Assembly: GCF_025195085.2 (NCBI RefSeq)
Contig: NZ_JANAVY020000001.1
Span: 806,001-870,000, forward strand
DNA: 64,000 bases
Direction of reading: 5' to 3'
Origin: Vibrio intestinalis
Lineage (GTDB): Bacteria; Pseudomonadota; Gammaproteobacteria; Enterobacterales; Vibrionaceae
The translations under genes and the position numbers were made by a program. The notes below the pieces were generated by a model. The model did no database searches and was not told where the DNA came from. It saw only the letters and a list, made by a program, of their open reading frames with translations. Numbering within the stretch: position 1 is the first letter of the stretch; each line of letters opens with the position of its first letter. Below, piece by piece: positions 35,471 to 44,840 of this stretch.

Positions 35471-37021
35471 ATGAGTTACGTTATTGGTGTCGATATCGGC
35501 ACACAAAGCACCAAAGGTTTGATCATGGATGCGCAAGGCCAAATTTTAGCCTCAGCATCCCAGAGCTATGGTGTGATAAACAAAAAACCACTTTGGGCAG
35601 AGCAACATGCCGAAGTATGGCTCAATGCCACCTTCGCGGTGATTGCTGATTTGGTCCAACAATCCAATATCGATAAAACAGAAATAAAGGCCCTCTGTGT
35701 CAGTTCACTCTACGGCGGAGCAGGCATTCCCGTCGATGAGAGTATCTCCCCTATTTACCCTTGTCTTATCTGGATGGACAGACGCGCAGATGAACAAGTC
35801 CAATGGGTAAAAGAAAACATTGATACCCAAAAACTCTTTAGCATTACGGGTAACTCTCTAGACAGCTACTATGGCTACACCAAGATCTTATGGCTTAAGC
35901 AAAACGAATCTGAGATTTGGCAAAATACCCGCTATTTCTTACCGCCTAACAGCTACATTAACTACATGCTCACAGGTGAAATAGCGGTAGACCATTCATC
36001 AGCAGGGAACATTGGCGGCGTGTATGATTTAGCCAATCGTAGTTGGTCACAAGAGGCCATGACAATGCTTGGTATTCCCCATCACTATATGCCAGAAAAG
36101 CTGGTTGGTTCAGGAGATATTGTTGGCGGGTTGCTTCCTGATGTGGCAGAAAAACTCGGTTTAGCGCCTTCTACGCCTGTCGTTGCCGGTGGGGTGGATG
36201 CCGCGGTAGCCACTTATGCGGCTGGTGTTTGTGAACCTGGCGATCATGTTGCGATGATCGGCACTTCAATGTGCTGGGGATTTGTTAACCACACCGCTAA
36301 TGCTGAGCACGGCTTAATATCAATGCCTCACGTCAACAACCCTAAGGAAGACATCTATATTTTTGGCGGAGCGATAACCGCTGGTGCCTCTATCTCATGG
36401 TTTATTGATCAATTCTGCCAAGCAGAAAAAATCGCGGCAGAAGGGGCTGGTAGCAACGTCCATCAATTATTGGAAAAAGAAGCCAAACATCTGCCTCCCG
36501 GCGCAGACGGACTACTCTTTTTACCTTATTTGATGGGGGAACGCTCACCAGTTTGGGATTCAAAAGCTTCTGGGACAATGCTCGGCATGAGCTTATTCCA
36601 CACCCGCCACCATCTATATCGCGCAGTCATTGAAGGCGTAACCTTTGCACTGCGTGATAACATTGAGTGCGGCAAAGTCAGTGCAGAGAAACTCAACGAT
36701 AAATTGATTGTGGTTGGTGGCGCTGCATACTCAGACATGTGGATGCAGATCATTGCCGATATTACAGGTTACCCGGTATTAACCATCAAAGAAGAAGTAG
36801 AAGCACCACTGGGCGACTGTGCATTAGCCGCAGCAGCCGTTGGACTTATCGAAAATGGTGAGCAAATTAAACAGTGGTCAACCTTAGTTCCAAGAGCCAC
36901 TCCTGATGCTCAAAGTCACGCTATCTACAACAAACTGTTCGAGCAATATCGAGCCCTATACCAGAGCTGTAAAACTAATATGCATGCTCTCAACGATATC
37001 GCCATGCATCTTAAAAACTAA
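35471..37021 (+). CDS. FGGY-family carbohydrate kinase, probable D-ribulose kinase
   Basis: A 516-residue sugar kinase with the N-terminal phosphate motif GVDIGTQSTKG, a sugar-site WMDRRADEQ, the central GGVDAAVATYAAGV and the C-terminal FGGY signature region around VVGGAAYSDMWMQIIAD. It should phosphorylate the ketopentose made by the dehydrogenase, giving D-ribulose 5-phosphate for the pentose phosphate pathway. Xylulose kinase activity is the main alternative. It is likely cotranscribed with the dehydrogenase gene. Confidence 0.8.
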   Translation: MSYVIGVDIGTQSTKGLIMDAQGQILASASQSYGVINKKPLWAEQHAEVWLNATFAVIADLVQQSNIDKTEIKALCVSSLYGGAGIPVDESISPIYPCLIWMDRRADEQVQWVKENIDTQKLFSITGNSLDSYYGYTKILWLKQNESEIWQNTRYFLPPNSYINYMLTGEIAVDHSSAGNIGGVYDLANRSWSQEAMTMLGIPHHYMPEKLVGSGDIVGGLLPDVAEKLGLAPSTPVVAGGVDAAVATYAAGVCEPGDHVAMIGTSMCWGFVNHTANAEHGLISMPHVNNPKEDIYIFGGAITAGASISWFIDQFCQAEKIAAEGAGSNVHQLLEKEAKHLPPGADGLLFLPYLMGERSPVWDSKASGTMLGMSLFHTRHHLYRAVIEGVTFALRDNIECGKVSAEKLNDKLIVVGGAAYSDMWMQIIADITGYPVLTIKEEVEAPLGDCALAAAAVGLIENGEQIKQWSTLVPRATPDAQSHAIYNKLFEQYRALYQSCKTNMHALNDIAMHLKN

Positions 37022-37048
37022 CGCATGACACCCTAGCTAACCCAACTA

Positions 37049-37082
37049 CGACAGCGTCACTTTGCAACTCGGCGCTGTCGCC
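37049..37082 (+). terminator. Weak hairpin after the kinase gene
   Basis: GACAGCG pairs with CGCTGTC across a long loop at about 37051-37080. The T tract is poor, so termination may be partial. Confidence 0.4.
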
Positions 37083-37201
37083 TTCACTTTAATTAGACTG
37101 TTAAAATTTTAGCGCGTATTATTTCAACAAGTTAAGCGTCGAGACTGACGTAGACGAGCTTGGTTTTTACCGTAACGATAGTAATCTGATAGTAGACACA
37201 A

Positions 37202-38194
37202 ATGATCAAAAAAAACGCCACTATCAAGGATGTAGCAAAAAGAGCGAACGTAACCAATGTTACCGTATCTCGCGCTTTTACCACTCCTGAAAAGGTCAAA
37301 AAAGAAACCCGTGAGCTGATTCTGAAAATCGCCGAAGAGATGAATTACATTCCCAATGTCTACGCGCGCAATTTAAAGAACAAAACCAGCAACGTCGTGG
37401 GCTTTGTGACCGACAACGTATTTAACCCCGTCTATTCCGCCATTATTGACACCGCCTGCTCTGAGCTTGAAGCCCAGGGTTATTCAGTGATGATTTTCTC
37501 TACTCATGGTTCAGAACAAGTCGAAGAACAAGCGATCAATACGCTTATTAGCTATAAAGCCTCTGGTATTTTTCTATCAGTTATTGATGACTCCCCTCAA
37601 GCTTCACCAACCTATCTGAATAAAGTGCTTAACTCAGACACCAAATTAGTCTTGATGGATAGAGATATTCATCATCCCCCTTTACCGGGCGTGTTTATTG
37701 ATAACGTTGATTCTGGGGAAAAAGTTGGCCAAATGGTGGCTGATTTAGAGTGTAAACGCGTGTTGGTGATTGGTGGCGCGGAATCTTCATTGATTACCCA
37801 ACAAAGAATCGAAGGGATTCAATCTTCCGCTCCACAAGAGGCGAGCTTAAGTTACCTCTATGCGGACTATGTTTATGAAAAGGCTAAACCCACTATCATC
37901 AATTACCTTGCCGATCATGGCGACCAATATGATTGTATTGTTGGGCTAAATGGCATTATTACGCTCGCTTCAATTCGCGCAGCCAATAAGCTAAAGCTCG
38001 GTAATCTTAAATTTGTGTCGATTGATACCGTTCCAAACGCTGATGACTTTGGCGTCAAAATTCCTTGTGTAGCGCACGACAGTGAGCAATGGGGAACCCA
38101 GTTAGCCTCTTTGCTACTGGCGGAAATTAAAGGCGAACAAGCACCAAATCGAGTCTTCCTCAAGGGCGGACTCAATAACGCGCCAATCTACTAA
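37202..38194 (+). CDS. LacI-family regulator of the ribitol locus
   Basis: A 330-residue LacI/GalR regulator. Residues 1-50 form the DNA-binding part (ATIKDVAKRANVTNVTVSRAF) and hinge (NVYARNLKNKTSN). A periplasmic-binding-protein-like core from about 62 to 325 should bind the inducer. Position beside the dehydrogenase and kinase suggests that it represses the locus and is relieved by ribitol or ribulose. Its stop overlaps the convergent deacetylase-family gene stop by two bases. Confidence 0.92.
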   Translation: MIKKNATIKDVAKRANVTNVTVSRAFTTPEKVKKETRELILKIAEEMNYIPNVYARNLKNKTSNVVGFVTDNVFNPVYSAIIDTACSELEAQGYSVMIFSTHGSEQVEEQAINTLISYKASGIFLSVIDDSPQASPTYLNKVLNSDTKLVLMDRDIHHPPLPGVFIDNVDSGEKVGQMVADLECKRVLVIGGAESSLITQQRIEGIQSSAPQEASLSYLYADYVYEKAKPTIINYLADHGDQYDCIVGLNGIITLASIRAANKLKLGNLKFVSIDTVPNADDFGVKIPCVAHDSEQWGTQLASLLLAEIKGEQAPNRVFLKGGLNNAPIY

Positions 38195-39117
38195 ACCGGT
38201 TGATATATTTGTAGCGCCGCACTGATTAAGTTCAGGTGAAGCGGCGCTAAATCTTGATGATTTTCTCGATACCCGCCACCGACAACACACGCCATCGGCC
38301 TCTGAGCGGCATGAGCCAACCGACACATGATTAAATCTCGCTGCAGTATCCCCTGCTCAGAAACATTGAAATAACCTAGCTCATCAAGGTGATGAATATC
38401 GACCCCTGCATCGTAAATGATCATATCTGGGCGATGCAGTTGAATTGCCGTTTGCACAACCGCTTCAAAATGCTCTAGATATTCTTGGTCTTCGGTTTCA
38501 CGAGCAAAACCAATATCGATGTCGGAATCAGGCTTGCGGGCAGGAAAGTTCTTTTCACAATGAAATGATACCGTCACTATATCTAGCTCATTCGCACACA
38601 GGGTTGCCGTGCCGTCACCATGGTGCACATCCGCATCAATAATCAATACTTTATCTATACTGTCATGCTGCAACGCACGTTTCGCAGCAATCACCAAGTC
38701 ATTGATCAAACAAAATCCAGAGCCAAAATCGGCGTGAGCATGATGATATCCACCACTCAAATGAATCGCAATGCCATGTGCAATCGCTAACTCAGCGGTC
38801 AGACATGTACCGCCCGCAGAAGTTAACGTACGTTTTATTAATTGCTCACTCCATGGAAACCCAATCCGACGCATCTTAGCGGCTGGCAATTGGCCCTCAA
38901 ACAAGGCTTGCACATAATCAGCATCATGACACTGCGCCACTTCAGCCGTCTCTAAAGGCGTCGGTTCAAAGAAACACAACGAGGTTTGCCAATCTGAGTG
39001 TTGCTGCTGTTGATCTACGACTGCTTGATATATATGGCGATATTTATTGATCGGATAACGGTGCCCTTTTGGTAATGGCAAATCGGAGTAAATAGCATGG
39101 TAGACCAAAGGGATCAT
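38191..39117 (-). CDS. Histone deacetylase family protein
   Basis: A 308-residue zinc-dependent deacetylase-fold enzyme of the AcuC/acetylpolyamine amidohydrolase type. Catalytic stretches are GGYHHAHADFGSGFC (His pair), DADVHHGDGT (zinc Asp and His) and YDAGVD (second zinc Asp). Substrate is unknown: protein acetyl-lysine, acetylpolyamine or acetoin-related are all possible. It is read convergently with the LacI gene and divergently from the Fur-controlled region. Confidence 0.92.
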   Translation of the reverse strand: MIPLVYHAIYSDLPLPKGHRYPINKYRHIYQAVVDQQQQHSDWQTSLCFFEPTPLETAEVAQCHDADYVQALFEGQLPAAKMRRIGFPWSEQLIKRTLTSAGGTCLTAELAIAHGIAIHLSGGYHHAHADFGSGFCLINDLVIAAKRALQHDSIDKVLIIDADVHHGDGTATLCANELDIVTVSFHCEKNFPARKPDSDIDIGFARETEDQEYLEHFEAVVQTAIQLHRPDMIIYDAGVDIHHLDELGYFNVSEQGILQRDLIMCRLAHAAQRPMACVVGGGYRENHQDLAPLHLNLISAALQIYQPV

Positions 39118-39158
39118 AAAGCGCTCAAATGTAATTTCGATGTAATTAGGGTATCAGC

Positions 39159-39201
39159 TTGAAAACACAGCGCAAAATCGATTTAATGCAAATAATTATC
39201 A
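39159..39201 (+). promoter_or_regulatory. Sigma-70 promoter with Fur box
   Basis: TTGAAA at 39159-39164 and TTTAAT at 39182-39187 are each one base from consensus with exactly 17 bp between. TGCAAATAATTATCA at 39187-39201 matches the 7-1-7 Fur consensus TGATAATNATTATCA at 12 of 14 fixed positions and covers the expected start point. Fe-Fur would therefore repress the genes that begin at 39221 and possibly 39371. Confidence 0.75.
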
Positions 39202-39220
39202 TTAACACAATTTGAGTATC

Positions 39221-39340
39221 ATGCATTACCGACTTTCACTGCTACTGGGCGTCTTCGCCGGTACTTTAGGGGCTGCTACGTTCTTTGCCTTAGCAATGTT
39301 TTCTGCTTGGTGGATGGTTGATTTTCTCTTAAGCCACTAA
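39221..39340 (+). CDS. Fur-controlled 39-residue membrane peptide
   Basis: The frame runs ATG at 39221 to TAA at 39338. The product begins MHYRLSLLLGVFAGTLGAA and continues as one long hydrophobic segment with FSAWWMVDFLLSH at its end, so it is a small single-span membrane protein. The Shine-Dalgarno is weak (TTTGAG). Support comes from the well-formed promoter and Fur box ending 20 bases upstream. It may be an iron-starvation small protein, for example a transporter or oxidase accessory subunit. I do not recognise it. Confidence 0.65.
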   Translation: MHYRLSLLLGVFAGTLGAATFFALAMFSAWWMVDFLLSH

Positions 39341-39370
39341 CACAATACTGCAAAACTGGAAGGATTTTGC

Positions 39371-40054
39371 ATGAAAACTGTTTTTATTACTGGCGCAAAC
39401 AGAGGGATCGGCTTAGGGCTGGTTAAACACTATTTGGCTCAAGGCTGGCAGGTACACGCGACCTACCGCGACGCAGCCCAAGCAGAACAACTGCTCAGCT
39501 TAGCCACCGAGAAAAACCTCACTTGTCATCAACTTGATGTCACCGATTACTCCGCAATTTCTCAATTGGCCACTCAACTTCCAGCCATCGATCTACTGAT
39601 TAACAATGCCGGATACTACGGGCCAAAAGGTTATGGCTTTGGTCACACTGACGTAGACCAGTGGCGTAAAGTATTTGAAATCAACACCATCGCACCGTTG
39701 AAGCTAGTCGAAGCGCTCTACCCTAATTTAAGCCAAGGTAAACTCAAACATATCGCCTGCTTGTCTTCTAAGGTAGGCAGCATGACAGAAAATACGTCAG
39801 GTGGTGGGTATATTTACCGCTCTTCTAAAGCGGCGCTTAATTCGGTGGTAAAAAGCTTAAGTAACGATCTCTCAGAGCAAGGGTTTGTCTGTGTTGCGCT
39901 GCATCCAGGTTGGGTTCAAACAGAAATGGGCGGGCCGAATGCACTAATTTCGGTTGAGCAAAGTGTCGAAGGTCTATCTTCTGTCATTTCCACATTGAAA
40001 CAACAAGATAGTGGCAAATTTCTAAACTACGATGGGCAAGCGCTGCCTTGGTGA
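39371..40054 (+). CDS. SDR family oxidoreductase
   Basis: A 227-residue classical SDR. TGANRGIGLG binds NAD(P), NNAGYYGPKG follows, and Ser in CLSSKVGSM with YRSSK supplies the catalytic residues. It resembles the C-factor-like group of short SDRs. AAGGA precedes the ATG. It starts 30 bases after the 39-residue peptide and may share its Fur-controlled promoter. Substrate cannot be inferred. Confidence 0.88.
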   Translation: MKTVFITGANRGIGLGLVKHYLAQGWQVHATYRDAAQAEQLLSLATEKNLTCHQLDVTDYSAISQLATQLPAIDLLINNAGYYGPKGYGFGHTDVDQWRKVFEINTIAPLKLVEALYPNLSQGKLKHIACLSSKVGSMTENTSGGGYIYRSSKAALNSVVKSLSNDLSEQGFVCVALHPGWVQTEMGGPNALISVEQSVEGLSSVISTLKQQDSGKFLNYDGQALPW

Positions 40055-40123
40055 TCCATATTTGCCCATTTTACCCTCATTACATTCATCATCCCCATTT
40101 CGGCTCATACTAGGGAAATACTC

Positions 40124-41266
40124 ATGAACGACATTGTCATTAAAATCCTCAAAGAAACAATGCCTCAAGAGGCCATTCTGTATGACCCACAAATCCATCA
40201 AGGTTGGAACATTGCTGTACTGACCAACGAAAACGACGAGTTAGTTACACTTGAAGGGACTTATGCAGTCATCACCATGGAAGATGGGACAACCTACTAC
40301 TCACCTTCCATCAACGAAAACCACTTCCCTATTCCTGGTGAGGGAGTGGAGCAACTGGAAGTAAAACACATTCCAGCAGACCTATTGGATAAGGCTAAGG
40401 CGAAACAATCCCGTAAGATGAATATCATTAAAGGGGGGTTAATCACTATGCTCATCGTCGGCTTAATCGCGCCCTCTGTCATAAAATCCCATCGAGAAAA
40501 GCAGTGGCAAGAACACAAATTGATGGTCACTAACGCCATGATTGAAGAGCAAAACCAAAAGCGAGAGGCAGAGTTACAAAGACAAAAAGATGCTCATGAA
40601 CTCATACAACGCCAAAACGAACTTCAACAAAGCGTCCAAGATGTTTTTGTTTTGACCAACGCAAAAGAACCATTCAACGGTCAGTTAACACCTAATCATC
40701 CTGGAATTGGTTTAGGGATGGCGGAATTAGCCGCAGATTCAATCTATCAAGGAAATCCCGCTCGTGATTTTTTAGACAATGAGTCGAAATATGGCTACAA
40801 CGTGTCATTACACTTTAAAGGGGATCTGACCGCATTTTCACACAGCGATTACTACCCAAACCAACAAGCAGAACAAGCTTCTGACGCAAACTCACCACTA
40901 ATTTCAATAACCGTAGTCACCAAGCTCACTGACGAAGAAATAGAAAAGTATGTTGAGAAAAGCATCGACGTCAAAACACGAGAAGAGCTCGAGCATTGGG
41001 TTCCTTCCTATCGTGACAACTATTATCGCCGCAACTTTAGCCTGACGGAAAAAGAACTTAAAACCGGTAAACTGGAGTTCAAAAACATCAATATTGGTGG
41101 GATGACGTTTAAGGAAAAAAACCAGATCTATTTTATTTCCGCAAACAACGCTAGTTTAAGCATCGATGAGCAAAAACAGTTATTAAGTCAACTATCAGGC
41201 CAATTTGGCATCAAAAAGAACGCACTCAACAATTGTTGTCGCTGGCAACAAATCAGTTTTCAGTAA
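40124..41266 (+). CDS. Hypothetical protein with one central membrane segment
   Basis: A 380-residue protein. The N-terminal about 90 residues form a cytoplasmic-type beta-rich domain, one hydrophobic segment lies at about 107-125 (GGLITMLIVGLIAPSVI), and a coiled-coil-like stretch rich in Glu/Gln/Lys follows at about 135-175. The C-terminal part is a globular region of about 200 residues. No known motif is recognised. Possible function: envelope-spanning signalling or scaffold, which is only topology-based. Confidence 0.75.
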   Translation: MNDIVIKILKETMPQEAILYDPQIHQGWNIAVLTNENDELVTLEGTYAVITMEDGTTYYSPSINENHFPIPGEGVEQLEVKHIPADLLDKAKAKQSRKMNIIKGGLITMLIVGLIAPSVIKSHREKQWQEHKLMVTNAMIEEQNQKREAELQRQKDAHELIQRQNELQQSVQDVFVLTNAKEPFNGQLTPNHPGIGLGMAELAADSIYQGNPARDFLDNESKYGYNVSLHFKGDLTAFSHSDYYPNQQAEQASDANSPLISITVVTKLTDEEIEKYVEKSIDVKTREELEHWVPSYRDNYYRRNFSLTEKELKTGKLEFKNINIGGMTFKEKNQIYFISANNASLSIDEQKQLLSQLSGQFGIKKNALNNCCRWQQISFQ

Positions 41267-41326
41267 GTGGACAAGCACTGCTAGGAAAGCCAAATATTCG
41301 CATGAATGTAAGGGCGACACATCCCT

Positions 41327-43273
41327 CTATTCAGACTTTGGTTTTCCTGCTGTTTTCTTGTAAGTGCGCTTTTTACGCTTAAAGGCCGGACGCTCAACTT
41401 TAGGCAAGTGTCGCAGCGACTCTGGCACTGGCCCTTGCTTTACTTGCGCCATGAGCGCGTCAATGCGCTGCTCTAAAGATGCCATAAATGGCTGGTAGGC
41501 TTGATTACGCTCCGCCATACCTTGCAACTGGTGCTCCCAGTGGGCTGTCATATCTGGGTAGGTGGAATCTTGTGGTAGAGCGTGGATTAGCCCACGCCCC
41601 GCCGGTGAGCTTAATATGCTCTTTCCTTGACGAGTGAGTAACTGACGCTTAAACAAAGTATCTAAAATACCCGCACGCGTCGCTTCAGTGCCGAGGCCAT
41701 CAGTATCTCGTAGGATCTTTTTCAGCTCTTTGTCTGCTACAAAACGGGCAATTCCCGTCATGGCTTGCAGCAAGGTAGCCTCGGTGAAATGTTTTGGTGG
41801 TTCGGTTTTGCGCTGATTGATCTCGCCTTCCCGACAAGTCAGTGTTGTTCCTTCATTAAGTGGTGGTACCGCATCAACGCCAGAGTCTTCCTCATCGGTT
41901 TTACCCATCAGAGACTTCCAACCAGCACTAACCAACTGACGCCCCTTAGCAACAAACTTACCTCCGGCAATATCAAACACTAATTTCGCTTCGGCATAAA
42001 TCGCAGGCGGATAAAACTGCATCAGATATTGGCGCGCGATCTGCTGGTAAATTTTCATTTCATTACCTGATAACGCATTCACAGACGCATTTTTAGGGGT
42101 AGGAATGATCGCATGGTGCGCATCAACTTTACTGTCATTCCACGCTTTAGATTTCAGCGACAAATCTGCGCCTTGTACGGCTGAAGTTAACTCTTTGGCA
42201 TTGTTACTTATCGCCTGAGTCACGGAAGGCGCTTGGGCAAAATGCTCTTTCGGCAAATATCGACTGTCTGAACGCGGGTAAGTAATCAGCTTATGCTTTT
42301 CATACAGTGACTGACACGTATCCAACACTTGCTGAGCACTCATACCAAATCGCTTAGCGGCATCAATTTGCAAAGAGGATAAAGAATAAGGTAATGGTGC
42401 GGATTGTTTGGTTTGCTTTTGTTCTGACTCAATCACTTTAGCCGGTTGATTAGCGATGCGGCTGGCAACGTTTTCCACCAGTTTACGGCTTAATACACGA
42501 CCTTCTTCATCTTGATAAGGTTTACAAGCGTCACTCGGTAGCCATTTAGCACGAATATCAAACGCTGCAGTGTCGGATTGATACGGGATCAATGCATGCA
42601 ACGTGAAGTAATCTTTAGGCACGAAATTTTCAATCTCTTCATCACGCCTTACCACTAAACCAAGTACAGGAGTTTGCACTCGGCCAACCGAAAGCACTCC
42701 TTGATAACCCGCCTTTTGACCAAGCAAGGTATACGCGCGAGACATATTCATGCCATACAGCCAATCCGCCCTCGAACGCGCCAACGCAGAGACCGACAGT
42801 GGAATAAACTCACGATTACTGCGCATGGAATTCAATGCACGCTTTACTGCCGGTAAGTTTAGGTCGCTGATAAGTAAGCGCTGCATTGCCTCTTTTTTAG
42901 TTTTGCTTACTTTGCAGTGATCAATCACCTCATCTACAAGCAGTTGCCCTTCTCTATCCGGGTCACCCGCATGGACAATTTGATCGGCTTGCTTTAATAG
43001 CTTTCGGACTACTGTCAGCTGCTTGCTGGCGGATTTCCTCGCCCGTAATTGCCATTGCTGAGGCACGATAGGCAAATCTGCCATGTTCCATTTTTTATAT
43101 CGCTCGTCATAAACATCAGGCTCTACTTGCTCAAGCAAGTGGCCAATACACCAAGTAACAACATCACCATTACCACACTGAATAAAACCTTGATCTTTCT
43201 TTTGTGGGCCCGGTAACGCCGCCGCGATTGCGCGGCCAAGGCTGGGTTTTTCTGCGATGAATAAACGAGTCAT
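41327..43273 (-). CDS. topB: DNA topoisomerase III
   Basis: A 648-residue type IA topoisomerase that decatenates and relaxes single-stranded regions. The Toprim domain starts at the N-terminus with [16 protein letters not shown], followed by [15 protein letters not shown] (metal-binding Asp residues). The active-site Tyr is in [12 protein letters not shown]. The C-terminus is basic ([16 protein letters not shown]). The ATG at 43273 gives the conserved start. It lies downstream of grxD with a terminator between them. Confidence 0.97.
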   Translation of the reverse strand: MTRLFIAEKPSLGRAIAAALPGPQKKDQGFIQCGNGDVVTWCIGHLLEQVEPDVYDERYKKWNMADLPIVPQQWQLRARKSASKQLTVVRKLLKQADQIVHAGDPDREGQLLVDEVIDHCKVSKTKKEAMQRLLISDLNLPAVKRALNSMRSNREFIPLSVSALARSRADWLYGMNMSRAYTLLGQKAGYQGVLSVGRVQTPVLGLVVRRDEEIENFVPKDYFTLHALIPYQSDTAAFDIRAKWLPSDACKPYQDEEGRVLSRKLVENVASRIANQPAKVIESEQKQTKQSAPLPYSLSSLQIDAAKRFGMSAQQVLDTCQSLYEKHKLITYPRSDSRYLPKEHFAQAPSVTQAISNNAKELTSAVQGADLSLKSKAWNDSKVDAHHAIIPTPKNASVNALSGNEMKIYQQIARQYLMQFYPPAIYAEAKLVFDIAGGKFVAKGRQLVSAGWKSLMGKTDEEDSGVDAVPPLNEGTTLTCREGEINQRKTEPPKHFTEATLLQAMTGIARFVADKELKKILRDTDGLGTEATRAGILDTLFKRQLLTRQGKSILSSPAGRGLIHALPQDSTYPDMTAHWEHQLQGMAERNQAYQPFMASLEQRIDALMAQVKQGPVPESLRHLPKVERPAFKRKKRTYKKTAGKPKSE

Positions 43274-43290
43274 AGATAATCGAGGCAATA

Positions 43291-43323
43291 AAAAAGACCA
43301 CGCTATTATCTAGCGTGGTCTTT
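43291..43323 (-). terminator. grxD terminator
   Basis: AAAGACCACGCTA pairs with TAGCGTGGTCTTT across a 5-nt loop at 43293-43323, with further T residues on the minus strand. It lies between grxD and topB. Confidence 0.88.
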
Positions 43324-43411
43324 AGAATTCAAGAAAAACTGTAAATTTAAACAGTATCTGTAATCTTCTACTCAAAATACTTATGTAGAACACAAGTATT
43401 GTGGCGATAGA

Positions 43412-43747
43412 TTACTCAGCGTCGCCTTGTGCACGTGCTGCCGCTTCTTTCACTAATGGCTGAAGCTCACCTTTTTGGAACATTTCCATGATGATGTCAC
43501 AACCACCAATCAGCTCACCTTCAATCCAAAGCTGAGGGAATGTTGGCCACTGTGCGTAAGCAGGAAGCTCTGCACGAATGTCAGGGTTTTGCAGAATATC
43601 CACGTATGCGAATTTTTCGCCACAAGCCATAATTGCTTGAGCAGCTTGAGAAGAGAAACCGCAGCTAGGTAGTTTTGGTGAACCCTTCATGTAAAGAAGA
43701 ATTGAGTTCTCTGCGATTTGCTGTTTGATTTTTTCAATAGTTTCCAT
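43412..43747 (-). CDS. grxD: Monothiol glutaredoxin Grx4
   Basis: A 111-residue CGFS-type glutaredoxin. The motif is SCGFSSQA, with a GSH-binding region around WPTFPQLWIEGELIGGCDI. Such proteins bind [2Fe-2S] clusters with glutathione and BolA partners in cytoplasmic iron-sulfur trafficking. The ATG at 43747 gives the usual start METIEKIKQQI. It is divergent from sodB. Confidence 0.96.
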   Translation of the reverse strand: METIEKIKQQIAENSILLYMKGSPKLPSCGFSSQAAQAIMACGEKFAYVDILQNPDIRAELPAYAQWPTFPQLWIEGELIGGCDIIMEMFQKGELQPLVKEAAARAQGDAE

Positions 43748-44122
43748 TGCTTCCTCTTGATGGAGTTGCTGCAAGATATCCGCACATTCTAAACCATTAA
43801 CCGAGAATAAAAAGCACAGATTCTATGGGGAATTAGACCTTTTCACTCCAAGCTATATCAGAATGGCATCAACTCGCCTAGTCTTAACCTAGGCTGGGCG
43901 GTAAAACCTTGTTATCAATAAGTACATTTTTATTAACGTATGCAATTTTTTGGCATGAGTTATTTCATCTATGTGCTTTAAATCACGTAAAAACTTGCTA
44001 AACTAGGCGCCAAGTCAGTCAAAATGACATTGATTAGGTTTTAACCTATTCACAAAAAATAATAAACATTTGGAAGCAATCGAAAGAGGTGACTCTTTCA
44101 ACATACAATGGAGAACCGAGCA
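43748..44122. other. grxD-sodB divergent control region
   Basis: About 375 bases without a gene. TAAACT near 44000 is a plausible sodB -10 element, which would give a leader of roughly 115 nt. Position 43908-43925 is GC-richer but shows no motif I can name. A hairpin sits just before the sodB ribosome site. Confidence 0.4.
44082..44099 (+). promoter_or_regulatory. Hairpin in the sodB leader
   Basis: GAAAGAG pairs with CTCTTTC across the loop GTGA, which as RNA is a GNRA tetraloop. It ends 23 bases before the sodB ATG, just upstream of GGAGAA. It could shape small-RNA or Hfq access, as the sodB leader does in E. coli. Confidence 0.45.
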
Positions 44123-44707
44123 ATGGCATTCGAATTACCAGCTCTTCCTTACGCGAAAGACGCACTAGAACCACATATCTCAGCAGAAACTTTAGATTTC
44201 CACCACGGCAAGCACCACAACACTTACGTTGTTAAGCTTAACGGCCTAATCCCAGGTACTGAATTTGAAGGTAAAACACTAGAAGAAATCATCAAGACTT
44301 CTACTGGTGGCGTTTTTAACAATGCAGCGCAAATCTGGAACCACACTTTCTACTGGCACTGTCTAGCGCCAAACGCAGGCGGTGAACCAACAGGTGCAGT
44401 TGCTGATGCAATCAACGCTTCTTTCGGTTCTTTCGATGAGTTCAAAGCAAAGTTCACTGACTCAGCAATCAACAACTTCGGCTCTTCTTGGACTTGGCTA
44501 GTTAAGAACGCAGACGGCTCACTAGAGATCGTTAACACTTCTAACGCTGCAACTCCTCTAACAGAAGAAGGTGTAACTCCACTTCTTACTGTTGACCTAT
44601 GGGAACACGCATACTACATCGATTTCCGTAACGTTCGCCCTGACTACATGGCTGCTTTCTGGGCGCTTGTAAACTGGGAATTCGTTGCTGAAAACCTAGC
44701 GAAATAA
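44123..44707 (+). CDS. sodB: Iron superoxide dismutase
   Basis: A 194-residue Fe/Mn-type superoxide dismutase converting superoxide to peroxide and oxygen in the cytoplasm. Metal ligands are visible in FHHGKHHNTYV, WNHTFYWHC and VDLWEHAYYID. The Fe-type signature is NNAAQIWNHTFYW. The ATG at 44123 follows GGAGAA and gives the family start MAFELPALPYAKDAL. In enterobacteria it is repressed by RyhB under iron limitation. Confidence 0.97.
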   Translation: MAFELPALPYAKDALEPHISAETLDFHHGKHHNTYVVKLNGLIPGTEFEGKTLEEIIKTSTGGVFNNAAQIWNHTFYWHCLAPNAGGEPTGAVADAINASFGSFDEFKAKFTDSAINNFGSSWTWLVKNADGSLEIVNTSNAATPLTEEGVTPLLTVDLWEHAYYIDFRNVRPDYMAAFWALVNWEFVAENLAK

Positions 44708-44742
44708 TCGCCGATATCAGTTCCCCCTGATACGATTTGAAT

Positions 44743-44771
44743 AAAAAGCCCGCAACTGCGGGCTTTTTTAA
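44743..44771 (+). terminator. sodB terminator
   Basis: GCCCGC pairs with GCGGGC with flanking A and T runs at 44743-44770; the T tract has six bases. Confidence 0.9.
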
Positions 44772-44840
44772 TGCTTGCGATAAGTTTTCTTAAAGTTTCC
44801 TTGAGCTTAGCCGTTAATAAGGAAGCAAGTGAGGAGCGAT

